In this document: positions 1 to 7,729 of the stretch, piece after piece
Position numbering within the stretch: position 1 is the stretch's first letter
Layout of the letters: the number at the start of each line of letters is the position of its first letter
DNA from: Pedobacter glucosidilyticus
GTDB taxonomy: Bacteria > Bacteroidota > Bacteroidia > Sphingobacteriales > Sphingobacteriaceae
Assembly: GCF_002483235.1 (NCBI RefSeq)
Contig: NZ_DLHN01000017.1
Span: 102,570-123,924, forward strand
Direction of reading: 5' to 3'
Length of the DNA stretch: 21,355 nucleotides
Notes under the pieces: model-generated
What the model was told of the DNA's origin: nothing
The model's input: the letters and a program-made list of their open reading frames with translations, nothing else
Database searches by the model: none
Made by a program: the position numbers and the translations under genes

Positions 1-15
1 ACAAATATTCATCAG

Positions 16-43
16 CCTTGATTTTTGTTTCTTTTCATCAAGG
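16..43. repeat. Inverted repeat in the left-edge non-coding segment
   Basis: CCTTGAT (16-22) and ATCAAGG (37-43) form exact seven-base arms with a 14-base loop. No T run follows on either strand, so it is not an obvious intrinsic terminator for the DinB-like gene that ends at 136. In bases 1-135 I see no supported gene. Confidence 0.3.
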
Positions 44-135
44 AAAAGAAAGAAGCCACTACCCGGCTAGGGTTTTGTGCGCAACAGCCAATTTGTATCA
101 TCAGAATTACCCTCAATCCACAATTAAAAACCAAT

Positions 136-630
136 TTACAACTGCTTAATATGATGTTTAGTATGTACCACCATAAAACGTACCCAATCTTTAGCGTCAA
201 GATAGCCTAATCTGGGATGTTTTATTTTATAATGAGGGTCAAAATTTTTAAAATCTGCTTCTAAGGCTGGTAGTTTTCTCTTTAGGTTAATGATTTGATT
301 AGCAGCTTCTTCTGCACTTATACGTTCTACTTTTGAGGCAACAACCGCAGGAGCCTTAATTTTACCTGGCGGAAAAACACCAAAAAATAAGATGAGCCTT
401 ACTCGCCAGTCGGGTTTACTGGTTTTAATGTGAGCGGTTCTGTTTAAGCAATTTTCTGCGGCAATTGCAGCAGTTTTATTTACCCAAATTACATGCGAAT
501 ATACTTCTGAAACCGACCAAACATGAGGCTCTGGTTTTGCAAAAAATTTATCTTCATGAATAGCCTTCAAGTGTCTTAAATACTTGTCCAGTAATTTATT
601 TAGTGATTTAAAATCTGATTTAACACTCAT
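136..630 (-). CDS. DinB-like (DinB_2 superfamily) protein
   Basis: A 164-residue soluble protein resembling the DinB/YfiT four-helix-bundle superfamily, whose members often bind a divalent metal through three histidines; many are thiol-dependent transferases or hydrolases of unknown substrate. The family-like pattern is visible: W38-S-V-S-E-V-Y-S-H46 in the second helix and H156-T-K-H-H160 at the extreme C-terminus. H46, H156 and H160 are the likely metal ligands by family analogy. No signal peptide or membrane segment is seen. Its ATG overlaps the stop of the upstream HAD phosphatase gene by 4 bases (ATGA), which indicates translational coupling and makes it the last gene of the minus-strand run. 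The substrate cannot be deduced. It is not the DNA polymerase IV that shares the DinB name. Confidence 0.72.
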   Translation of the reverse strand: MSVKSDFKSLNKLLDKYLRHLKAIHEDKFFAKPEPHVWSVSEVYSHVIWVNKTAAIAAENCLNRTAHIKTSKPDWRVRLILFFGVFPPGKIKAPAVVASKVERISAEEAANQIINLKRKLPALEADFKNFDPHYKIKHPRLGYLDAKDWVRFMVVHTKHHIKQL

Positions 631-1319
631 AATAAAGCTTTTAGTTCTGATAAATGATGGATATGTACATCAACATCTTCTGGTTTAGGAAGATGATTTG
701 GGTTAAAATATATAGCATCCATACCTATATTTTTAGCTCCTCTGATATCTGCTTCTAAGCTATCACCAATCATGATACTTTCTGTGATGTTACCCCCTGC
801 AAGATTTAAAGCATGTTGAAAAATAGCCTTATCTGGCTTATTGATCCCAACAATTTCTGAAATGATGATGTTTTTGAAATAGGGTTTTAATCTGGTATTT
901 TCTACTTTATACTCGGTAGATTCTTTAAAACCATTTGATATTAAGTGTAAGTGATATTTCTGGTGCAGGTAGGTTAAAGTTTCATGAGTATCAGGAAATA
1001 AATTAGTTTTTGTGGGGCATATACGTACATAATCATCCTCAAAAGAGCTTGGCACTTTAGTTTCATCTATACCTAAATCCATAAAAGTTTTTTTAAATCT
1101 TGTTGCCCTGAGCTCTTGTTTAGATATTTCTCCTAAATGGTATTTTGCCCATAATTGATGATTATTTGCCGTATAAGTTTCAATTAAAATATCAGGAGAA
1201 TGTATGCCTAATACTTGTAGTTGATGATGATGGTATAATTCATGTATCGTTTCTTCTGCATTTTTATCAAAATCCCAAAGGGTATGATCTAAATCAAAGA
1301 AGATATGTTGGTATGGCAT
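627..1319 (-). CDS. YjjG-family HAD nucleotidase (noncanonical pyrimidine nucleotidase)
   Basis: A 230-residue HAD-superfamily hydrolase. All four HAD motifs are present. Motif I is DLDHT, with nucleophile D9 and acid/base D11. Motif II is S128-N129 in HLISNG. Motif III is K161 in NKPDKAIF. Motif IV is GDSLEAD, with D186 and D191. The helical cap between residues 17 and 100, and the sequence after motif IV (GDSLEADIRGAKNIGMDA), match the YjjG branch, whose members remove phosphate from pyrimidine nucleoside monophosphates, including damaged or noncanonical ones, and so clean the nucleotide pool. It is a cytosolic, Mg-dependent enzyme. It lies 42 bases after the ComB-like gene and overlaps the DinB-like gene by 4 bases. 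The precise substrate is inferred from the family. Confidence 0.86.
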   Translation of the reverse strand: MPYQHIFFDLDHTLWDFDKNAEETIHELYHHHQLQVLGIHSPDILIETYTANNHQLWAKYHLGEISKQELRATRFKKTFMDLGIDETKVPSSFEDDYVRICPTKTNLFPDTHETLTYLHQKYHLHLISNGFKESTEYKVENTRLKPYFKNIIISEIVGINKPDKAIFQHALNLAGGNITESIMIGDSLEADIRGAKNIGMDAIYFNPNHLPKPEDVDVHIHHLSELKALL

Positions 1320-1361
1320 GCTTAGTTTATGGGGGGTTAGAATATTATATCTTGTTTTTTA

Positions 1362-2075
1362 TTACATTTTCACCAACTTATTTCCTCTTAAAATAGGGAT
1401 ACTTTGGGTAATATTTTCTTGAAGGCAAAACTTAATATCTTCTTCTATACCTAGAAGTTTCAATCGCTCGCTATGAGAGGTCTTTGCCGTATACGCTCCT
1501 AAATCATGCTTGGCCAATTCATATAAATCCTCAGCAGCTGTACTAGCATCATCCTGAAAATAATGTTGGTCTTTTAACCTGCTTACCACTGCGCCTGCAA
1601 ATAAAGTATCCTCTAAGTTAAACTTATTCTTCCATCCGGCACAAAGTAAAAAAACATCTTTATTTTGTGTTTTTAGATAATTACAAATGGCATCAACATT
1701 TAAAAAAGAACCTATAATAACTTCGTAAGCTGTTTTTTTTGATTCGTCTATAGCGTGTGTGCCATTGGTAGTAGTTAAAACGATGGTTTTACCTTTAACT
1801 TTTTCTGTAGTGTAAGAAAATGGTGAGTTACCAAAATCAAAACCTTCTACTACTTTACCATCTCTTTCTGCTGCTAAAAGGCAAATATCATCTTTTAAGG
1901 ATAAGCATTCTTCTACGGTTGCTACGGGTATAATGGCTTCTGCCCCATTTTCTATTCCGTAACAAATAGAAGATGTTGCTCTAAAAATATCAATAACAAT
2001 AACTATAGAATTCTCAATATTATAAAGTGGAAGTAAGGCTGGGGTGAGGCAAACTTCTATCTTTCTTTGCTGCAT
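1362..2075 (-). CDS. ComB-like 2-phosphosulfolactate phosphatase family protein
   Basis: A 237-residue protein of the ComB family. In methanogens ComB is a Mg-dependent phosphatase that turns (R)-2-phospho-3-sulfolactate into sulfolactate on the way to coenzyme M. Family-type blocks are all present: VIDIFRATSS (residues 27-36), AAERDGKVVEGFDFGNSP (68-85), TTTNGT (101-106), GSFLN (122-126) and CAGWKNKFNLEDTLFAG (145-161). The length is normal for the family. No coenzyme M is expected in a Bacteroidota cell, so the physiological substrate is unknown; sulfolactate or related sulfonate metabolism is only a guess. It lies 32 bases downstream of gcvT and 42 bases upstream of the YjjG-like gene on the same strand, without a visible terminator. 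Family assignment is firm, biological role is not. Confidence 0.85.
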   Translation of the reverse strand: MQQRKIEVCLTPALLPLYNIENSIVIVIDIFRATSSICYGIENGAEAIIPVATVEECLSLKDDICLLAAERDGKVVEGFDFGNSPFSYTTEKVKGKTIVLTTTNGTHAIDESKKTAYEVIIGSFLNVDAICNYLKTQNKDVFLLCAGWKNKFNLEDTLFAGAVVSRLKDQHYFQDDASTAAEDLYELAKHDLGAYTAKTSHSERLKLLGIEEDIKFCLQENITQSIPILRGNKLVKM

Positions 2076-2107
2076 ATATATTATTTATAATCTTATTTCA
2101 GATTGAT

Positions 2108-3193
2108 TTATGATTTCTTGATGAAAGGGAGTTTAACCACCTTAGCTTTAATTTTATTGTCTCTTATTTTGATAAAAATCTCGGTATCTATTTTACTAAA
2201 AGCTTTATCTACATAGCCTAAACCAATAGCTTTTTGTAAAGATGGAGATTGCGTACCTGATGTTACTTTTCCGATGGCGTTTCCATCGGCATCACAAATT
2301 TCATAATCATGACGGGGGATTCCACGCTCTACCATTTCAAAACCAACTAATTTGTTAGCCACACCGTTTTGCTTTTGTAAAGCCAAGGCTTCTGAATTGG
2401 TAAAAGATTTATTAAAACTGGTAACCCAGCCTAAACCAGCTTCAAGTGGCGATGTTTGATCATTGATATCATTGCCATATAAACAGAAGCCCATCTCTAA
2501 TCTTAAAGTATCTCTGGCACCTAAACCTATAGGTTTTATGCCATAAGCTGCCCCAGCTTCAAAAATAGCATCCCAAATTTTTTCAGCGTGTTGATGGTCA
2601 AAATAAATTTCAAAACCACCAGCCCCAGTATATCCGGTAGCAGAAATTAAAACATTTTCTATACCCGCAAAAACGCCTTTTGTAAAAGTATAATACTCCA
2701 TTGCTGCTAAATCTATGCTGGTTAAACTTTGTAGCGCTTTAGCTGCTAAAGGACCTTGTACAGCTAATAATGAGGTACGGTCTGATATATCTTTCATATC
2801 CACACCTTGGGTATTAAAGCTTTGTATCCAATCCCAATCTTTTTGTATGTTAGAAGCGTTTACTACCAACATATAAGTTTTTTCATCTATACGGTAAACC
2901 AGTAAATCATCAACAATACCACCTTCTTTGTTAGGCAAATAAGCGTATTGTATTTTACCATCAAAGAGTTTAGCTGCATCGTTAGCACTTACTTGTTGTA
3001 TTAAGGCTAAAGCACCTTCACCTTTAAGAATAAACTCGCCCATGTGGCTTACATCAAAAACACCAACCGCATTTCGTACTGTCTCATGCTCTATATTAAT
3101 TCCTGCATATTGTACGGGCATATTATAGCCTGCAAAAGGTACCATTTTGGCACCCAAAGCTATATGCTTATCGGTTAAGGCTGTATTTTTCAT
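2108..3193 (-). CDS. gcvT: Aminomethyltransferase, glycine cleavage system T-protein
   Basis: A 361-residue T-protein, close to the usual 360-365. It takes the aminomethyl group from the lipoylated H-protein, releases ammonia and forms 5,10-methylene-tetrahydrofolate in the cytosol. Visible signatures are the N-terminal MVPFAGYNMPVQY (residues 17-29), DVSHMGEF (47-54), GGIVDDLLVY (91-100, with the presumed catalytic Asp at 95/96), GYTGAGGFEIY (187-197) and GLGARDTLRLEMG (223-235). The reading frame stays open upstream to 3274, but family homology begins at the ATG at 3193. The extra 27 residues would overlap the preceding glycosyltransferase gene, so the shorter start is chosen. Genes for the H- and P-proteins are not in the window. 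It sits 46 bases after the glycosyltransferase stop and may have its own promoter in that gap. Confidence 0.96.
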   Translation of the reverse strand: MKNTALTDKHIALGAKMVPFAGYNMPVQYAGINIEHETVRNAVGVFDVSHMGEFILKGEGALALIQQVSANDAAKLFDGKIQYAYLPNKEGGIVDDLLVYRIDEKTYMLVVNASNIQKDWDWIQSFNTQGVDMKDISDRTSLLAVQGPLAAKALQSLTSIDLAAMEYYTFTKGVFAGIENVLISATGYTGAGGFEIYFDHQHAEKIWDAIFEAGAAYGIKPIGLGARDTLRLEMGFCLYGNDINDQTSPLEAGLGWVTSFNKSFTNSEALALQKQNGVANKLVGFEMVERGIPRHDYEICDADGNAIGKVTSGTQSPSLQKAIGLGYVDKAFSKIDTEIFIKIRDNKIKAKVVKLPFIKKS

Positions 3194-3220
3194 GAATTTT
3201 CTTTGTGTTATGATCAGGTG

Positions 3221-3228
3221 CGAAATTA
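3221..3228 (-). promoter_or_regulatory. Possible -7 element for gcvT
   Basis: On the minus strand this reads TAATTTCG, one mismatch from the Bacteroidota -7 consensus TAnnTTTG, about 27 bases before the gcvT ATG. No TTTG/TTG lies at the expected 19-21 base distance upstream, so the call is weak. It would give gcvT independent expression within the minus-strand gene run. Confidence 0.25.
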
Positions 3229-3239
3229 ACAAAAAAACA

Positions 3240-4448
3240 TCAAGGCTTTTTGTCACAAATTGCTTCATAAACATTTAGTAAATCTTTACTCAGCATTTTA
3301 TTGTTATGATGTTTAAGTACCAGTTTTTTAGCTTCTTTTCCTATCCTGCTGATTAAGGTTTTATCAGTAAAGCAACGCAGAATTTGTTTATAAAAATCAT
3401 CTGCCTTATCGGCAATTAGAATATTCACATCATGCTGATAATTGATACCTTCTGCGGCAATGGAAGTAGCAATGATACATTTTCCTAAGGCCATTGCTTC
3501 TATAATTTTTACCCGCATGCCACTACCAGAAAGTAAAGGTACAATAAGCACATGTTGTCTGGCTATGAAGGCTGTGGCATCATCCACTTCACCTTCTAAA
3601 ATGAAAGACTCGCTATTTAATCCCTCCAAATATTTAGGCATATTCTTACCTGCTAAATGGAAAGTAATGCCTGCATCCAGCTGTTTAATAGAAGGCCAAA
3701 CTTTTTCTAAAAACCAATCTATACCTTCTAAATTCGGACGCCAATCCATAGAACCTATATAGCCTATACTTTTGTGTAATGATGGGTTTTGCTGGACATT
3801 ATATTTTTCTAAATCTAGTGCTACCGGGAAGGTATGTACCGGACTTTGACAGCCTACACTCTTGAAAAAATGCTCATCTACCGCACTAATGGTAATAATG
3901 GCATTAAAACTATTTAAAATCTTAAACTCAAACTTTTGTAAGCGCTTACTTAGTAGGTTAAAGTACATTTTACGCAAGAAAAAGTTCTCTTGCAGGGTTA
4001 AACGTTTCCAAATTTGATGTTCTATATTGTGAGCTCTGTAGATAATTTTTGCCTTACTTACGGCTTTAACAATGTCTAAATAAGGCACTACCTGCAAGCC
4101 TTCAAATTGTATGATATCAAAATCTTGCGTTCTTAATAAATGCGCAAGTTTGCTAGCACAGTTTTTTTCGTAAAACCTGCTGAGGTTGTAAGATTCCCCT
4201 GTAAATAAGTTTAAAAATGCATCTTTTACTTTTACTCTATTATCAATTTTATACTGTACAAACTTTATTTTTTTAAACACAGGGTCTTTAATTTCTTTTG
4301 TTTTTACGAAATGTTTGGTTGTGTTTAAAGAGAAAAGTGTAACCTCACCGCCTAAATCAATAAGTTCTTTTATGGTGTTGTATACCACAATAGCATAACC
4401 ACCATGAGGTGGAAAAGGGACCCTATTGGTGAGCAGTAGTACTTTCAT
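3240..4448 (-). CDS. GT4-like glycosyltransferase (GT-B fold)
   Basis: A 402-residue cytosolic or membrane-associated GT-B glycosyltransferase. The N-terminal half begins MKVLLLTNRVPFPPHGG, a typical acceptor-side Rossmann start with a glycine loop. RAHNIEHQIW at 138-147 is characteristic of a GT4 subgroup. The C-terminal half has GYIGSMDWRPN (229-239) and PLLSGSGMRVKIIEAMALGK (304-323), the nucleotide-sugar binding block with E317. It probably transfers a sugar from a nucleotide donor to a surface-polysaccharide intermediate; neither donor nor acceptor can be read from sequence. Its start lies inside the end of rnhB (26-base overlap), which suggests coupled translation. Together with the glycosyltransferase gene upstream of rnhB and the divergent flippase/Wzz/Wzy genes it appears to belong to the polysaccharide locus. 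Confidence 0.88.
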   Translation of the reverse strand: MKVLLLTNRVPFPPHGGYAIVVYNTIKELIDLGGEVTLFSLNTTKHFVKTKEIKDPVFKKIKFVQYKIDNRVKVKDAFLNLFTGESYNLSRFYEKNCASKLAHLLRTQDFDIIQFEGLQVVPYLDIVKAVSKAKIIYRAHNIEHQIWKRLTLQENFFLRKMYFNLLSKRLQKFEFKILNSFNAIITISAVDEHFFKSVGCQSPVHTFPVALDLEKYNVQQNPSLHKSIGYIGSMDWRPNLEGIDWFLEKVWPSIKQLDAGITFHLAGKNMPKYLEGLNSESFILEGEVDDATAFIARQHVLIVPLLSGSGMRVKIIEAMALGKCIIATSIAAEGINYQHDVNILIADKADDFYKQILRCFTDKTLISRIGKEAKKLVLKHHNNKMLSKDLLNVYEAICDKKP

Positions 4449-5055
4449 AAGCTAGGTTGTTGAATAAAGAAAGCTGCGGATTGCTTATCCTAAAAGTTTT
4501 ACGATGATAGGGGCTTAAACCATAACTAAGTACAGCCTCGCGGTGCTTTACTGTTGGGTAACCTTTATTCTGTTTCCAATCGTAATGCGGAAACTGCTGG
4601 TGCAGGCTTTCCATATATTCATCTCTATAGGTTTTGGCTAAAATAGAGGCTGCTGCTATAGAGAAATATTTACCATCGCCTTTTACAATACATTGGTGTT
4701 TGGTATTTTGGTAAGGCTTAAACCTATTGCCATCTATAATAATAAAATCTGGCTGTTGCTTCAACTGCTCTAAAGCCCTATGCATAGCTAAGAAAGAGGC
4801 ATTTAAAATGTTTATTTTATCAATTTCTTGATGGTCTACTGCGGCAACTGCAAATGCCACAGCTTTTTCTTCAATCTCTTTACGTAAGGCAAAACGTTCT
4901 CTTTCTGAAAGTTGTTTAGAATCATTTAGCAGAGGGTGGTTAAAATCTGGAGGTAATATAACAGCCGCTGCAAAAACTGGCCCTGCCAAACAACCTCTAC
5001 CGGCTTCATCACAGCCGGCTTCTAAAAGCTCCTGTTGGTAAAATGGTAATAGCAT
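4423..5055 (-). CDS. rnhB: Ribonuclease HII
   Basis: A 210-residue type 2 RNase H. It cuts RNA in RNA-DNA hybrids and starts removal of single ribonucleotides misincorporated into DNA. Signatures are GCDEAGRGCLAGPV (residues 14-27, acidic residues D16 and E17), NDSKQLS (44-50), IIIDGNRF (105-112, D108), KGDGKYFSIAAASILAKTYRD (125-145, D127) and the C-terminal GYPTVKHREA with SPYHRKTF. The catalytic set D16/E17/D108/D127 is complete. The frame is open upstream to 5121, but the ATG at 5055 gives the family-length protein and leaves a 4-base gap to the preceding glycosyltransferase stop, so it is preferred. It overlaps the next glycosyltransferase gene by 26 bases. A DNA-maintenance gene between two glycosyltransferases probably reflects operon packing rather than shared function. 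Confidence 0.96.
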   Translation of the reverse strand: MLLPFYQQELLEAGCDEAGRGCLAGPVFAAAVILPPDFNHPLLNDSKQLSERERFALRKEIEEKAVAFAVAAVDHQEIDKINILNASFLAMHRALEQLKQQPDFIIIDGNRFKPYQNTKHQCIVKGDGKYFSIAAASILAKTYRDEYMESLHQQFPHYDWKQNKGYPTVKHREAVLSYGLSPYHRKTFRISNPQLSLFNNLAYESTTAHQ

Positions 5056-5059
5056 TAGC

Positions 5060-6160
5060 TTAAATTTGTATGGTTTCCCATAATTTATCTGCGGCGGCAT
5101 CCCAAGAATAACTTTGTGCAAAAGCTATTCTTTTACGCTGCTGCTCTTTATCAGGTTGCATGTTTGCTAATTTAAGCAAAGCATTTTCTAAGTCAAAAAC
5201 GTTAAACGGATTAATTAAATATGCCAAACCACCAGAAATTTCTTCCATAGCTGTGTTTTTACTGGTGATTACAGGTGTACCACATGCAAAAGCCTCTATT
5301 ACAGGTAAGCCAAAACCCTCAAAATAAGAAGGATAAACAGCGGCAGTTGCATGAGTTACTAAACTTACCAGTTCATCATCGGGTAGTTTGCCGGTAAAAA
5401 TAACATCAGCCTTGTACTGCATGTGCTGATAATAATTTTCAAGTTCTTGATTTTTCCAAGCTTTTCTACCGGTAAGCACCAATACATGGGCTAATTGATG
5501 TTTTGCCTTAAAAGATTCAAAAGCTTTTAATAGGCTAAGTATATTTTTTCGTGGGTGTATGGCTCCAGTATAAATAAAATAGGGTTTTTCAAACTTAAAT
5601 TGATGTTTTTCTTGTATTAATGAAGGTTTAAAAACATCAGAAACACCGTTATAAATAACTGTTATTTTACTTTTTGGTATTTGATATTTCTGGACAATAT
5701 CTGCTTTACTGAAATTTGAGACGGTAACAATAGCATCAGCCTGATGGGCAAATTTTGGAAAAAAATAGCGATAATAAATAGCAGAAAGCCAATCTATAGC
5801 TTTGGGGTAATGTTCAAAAGCGATGTCATGGATAACCGCTACCTTTTTGATATCAACATTTAAAGGTAAAAAACCATCTGGCGACAAGAAAACATCCGCT
5901 TTAAGCGCTTTTAACTTTCTTTTTAAACGGTACTGAAACCAGATATAATACAAAAAAGGATGCCTTGCCTGCGGATAAACGATGTATGCCTTTACATTTG
6001 GTGCAAAAAGAAAAGAAGCGTCAAATTTTCTATCGAATAAAAAAATAAACTCTACTTCAGGATGCTTAAGAACCATTCTTTTCAAAATTTCAAAAGAAAA
6101 TCTGCCTATGCCTTCTAGGTTATCTTTCTGTAAAAAACGGGTGTTAACGGCTATTCGCAA
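5060..6160 (-). CDS. Family 4 glycosyltransferase (mannosyltransferase-like), probable TTG start
   Basis: A 366-residue GT-B enzyme when read from a TTG at 6160. Homology-like sequence begins exactly there: (M)RIAVNTRFLQKDNLEGIGRF, the standard start of a GT4 subgroup with the acceptor loop LEGIGRF at 15-21. Further signatures are VIHDIAFEHYP (109-119), YTGAIHPRKN (197-206, donor-binding entry) and SYFEGFGLPVIEAFACGTPV (278-297), whose E281 and E289 form the GT4 E-x7-E motif. An ATG-started reading from 6250 would add 30 residues unlike the family and overlap the divergent flippase region, so it is disfavoured. The donor is probably a nucleotide sugar such as GDP-mannose, inferred only from resemblance. 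It is the first gene of the minus-strand run and lies head-to-head with the polysaccharide export genes. Confidence 0.9.
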   Translation of the reverse strand: MRIAVNTRFLQKDNLEGIGRFSFEILKRMVLKHPEVEFIFLFDRKFDASFLFAPNVKAYIVYPQARHPFLYYIWFQYRLKRKLKALKADVFLSPDGFLPLNVDIKKVAVIHDIAFEHYPKAIDWLSAIYYRYFFPKFAHQADAIVTVSNFSKADIVQKYQIPKSKITVIYNGVSDVFKPSLIQEKHQFKFEKPYFIYTGAIHPRKNILSLLKAFESFKAKHQLAHVLVLTGRKAWKNQELENYYQHMQYKADVIFTGKLPDDELVSLVTHATAAVYPSYFEGFGLPVIEAFACGTPVITSKNTAMEEISGGLAYLINPFNVFDLENALLKLANMQPDKEQQRKRIAFAQSYSWDAAADKLWETIQI

Positions 6161-6255
6161 AATATCAATTAAGGTAAAGGCTAAGATAAAGAAACATGCT
6201 TCATAATAAAATTGCGGCTTTGCATTTATTAGTTTATTTTCATCTCTCAACTGTT

Positions 6256-7689
6256 ATGCATAAAAAGTTAGCTGGCTGGGTAATTATACTCATTCTTGTA
6301 AATGTTTCCATAAAATTAGTCTGGATTTTTGGGGTAGAACGTGGTGTGCAATTGGCCGCCGGGTTTGAAGCTTATGGCCTGTACTACAGTCTTTTTAACT
6401 TTAGTTTTGTTTTAAGCATTGTTACAGACCCTGGCATTAATAACTATTTACTACGCTCTGTTGCACAACAAGTTGCCACCAAAGAAAACATAAAACTTTT
6501 TAGCTTAAAGCTGATATTATCTGCTATTTATATCGTGATTACCTTTTTAAGTGCCATTTGCAGTGGTTACGATAGTAGTTATTTTATCCTTTTATTTTGG
6601 CTGAGTTTGTATCACGTCTTATGGTCTTTCTTGAACTTTTTAAGGTCATATTTAAAAGGTGCCGAGTTGTACAAGGCAGAAACCGTTTTTTCTGTTTTAG
6701 ATAAACTCTTGCTTATTTTATTATTTATACCACTTTTGGTATATGATATAGCATTAAGTAGTAATCTCCTTTTTTTTGCCATAAGCCAAGTTATTGCGGT
6801 AGCTATAAGTATAATATGCTGCGCTTTAGTACTACATCAAAACCGTATTTTTGTATTTCAAATCAGCAAGTTAAAACCCGATTTTAGCATCCTAAAAAGC
6901 TTAATGCCTTTTACCCTTTTTACCTTTTTAGTATTGGCTTACAATAAAATTGACAGTATCATGCTAGAAAAAATGTTGCCAAACGGGCAATTAGAAGCTG
7001 GTATTTATGCTGCTGCTTACCGCTTGTTAGATGCCTCAAACATCATTTATGTTTTGTTTGCATCCTTGTTTTTCCCAACGGTAAGTAGGTTTATTGCTCA
7101 GGGTAAAAGTATCCGGGCTGTAGTGAAAGAAAGTTTTGAATTATTGATGGTATTGGCTATTATCATTTCTCTAAGCTGTTGGTTTTTTAAGGTAGAAATC
7201 ATGCATCTTTTATACGGAGACAAAAGCAGTAGCCATTTATCTGATGTATTTGGTTTATTGATGTTTAACAGTCCCTTTATTGTGCTATATTATATTTTTA
7301 GCAGCATTTTAACGGCCGGAAATAAACTAAAAGCGTTAAACATAATTTCTGGGATGGGTTTGCTCATTAACATCGTGTTAAACTGTTACTTTATTCCGCA
7401 ATATTTAGCTTATGGTGCCGCCTTAAGCACTTTAATAGCTTTAGTAGTTGCGGGTTTGTCTTACCAAGCTTTTTACCATATTTATTTTGAAGCCAAGTTT
7501 CCTTTACGTATCATTTTAAAATTATTTGGTTTTGTAAGCATATTGGTTTTGGGTGGCTACCTTCTGAAATATAGTAACATACATTGGTTGCTATCCTTAT
7601 TCATCTTTGTAAGTGGCAGTATCATCACAAGTTTTTTGATTAAACTATTATCTCTGGAAAAAATTAAGGATATGTTAAAAATGGTATAA
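6256..7689 (+). CDS. Wzx-like polysaccharide flippase (MOP superfamily)
   Basis: A 477-residue, strongly hydrophobic protein with about 12-14 predicted membrane spans, typical in length and texture of oligosaccharide flippases that move lipid-linked repeat units across the inner membrane. Family-like features include the N-terminal span followed by an amphipathic segment with GFEAYGLYYSLFNFSFVLSI (36-55) and DPGINNYLLR (58-67), the RSYLKGAELYKAETVFSVLDK stretch (130-150), and a later block around residues 235-275 (KIDSIMLEKMLPNGQLEAGIYAAAYRLLD) typical of the middle repeat. An upstream in-frame ATG at 6196 exists, but the 20 added residues are unlike the family; the ATG at 6256 places the basic MHKK just before the first span. 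It is followed 40 bases later by the Wzz-like gene. Substrate cannot be inferred. Confidence 0.88.
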   Translation: MHKKLAGWVIILILVNVSIKLVWIFGVERGVQLAAGFEAYGLYYSLFNFSFVLSIVTDPGINNYLLRSVAQQVATKENIKLFSLKLILSAIYIVITFLSAICSGYDSSYFILLFWLSLYHVLWSFLNFLRSYLKGAELYKAETVFSVLDKLLLILLFIPLLVYDIALSSNLLFFAISQVIAVAISIICCALVLHQNRIFVFQISKLKPDFSILKSLMPFTLFTFLVLAYNKIDSIMLEKMLPNGQLEAGIYAAAYRLLDASNIIYVLFASLFFPTVSRFIAQGKSIRAVVKESFELLMVLAIIISLSCWFFKVEIMHLLYGDKSSSHLSDVFGLLMFNSPFIVLYYIFSSILTAGNKLKALNIISGMGLLINIVLNCYFIPQYLAYGAALSTLIALVVAGLSYQAFYHIYFEAKFPLRIILKLFGFVSILVLGGYLLKYSNIHWLLSLFIFVSGSIITSFLIKLLSLEKIKDMLKMV

Positions 7690-7729
7690 ACAGATATTAT
7701 TTATAATTTAACCGTTTAAAACCGATAAA

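Noticed and set aside
12..210. Two overlapping short open frames on opposite strands (about 60 residues each)
   Set aside because: They mirror each other, have biased composition, overlap the end of the DinB-like gene and resemble no family I recognise.
136..630. DNA polymerase IV (DinB)
   Set aside because: A 164-residue helical protein with a His pattern belongs to the unrelated DinB/YfiT family, not to Y-family polymerases.
3194..3274. N-terminal extension of gcvT
   Set aside because: Family homology starts at the ATG at 3193; the extension would overlap the preceding glycosyltransferase gene.
5056..5121. N-terminal extension of rnhB
   Set aside because: The added 22 residues lie inside the upstream glycosyltransferase gene, and the ATG at 5055 gives the normal RNase HII length.
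6161..6250. ATG-started extension of the first glycosyltransferase
   Set aside because: The 30 extra residues are unlike GT4 starts and would overlap the divergent flippase leader; the TTG at 6160 begins exactly at the conserved RIAVNTRFL.
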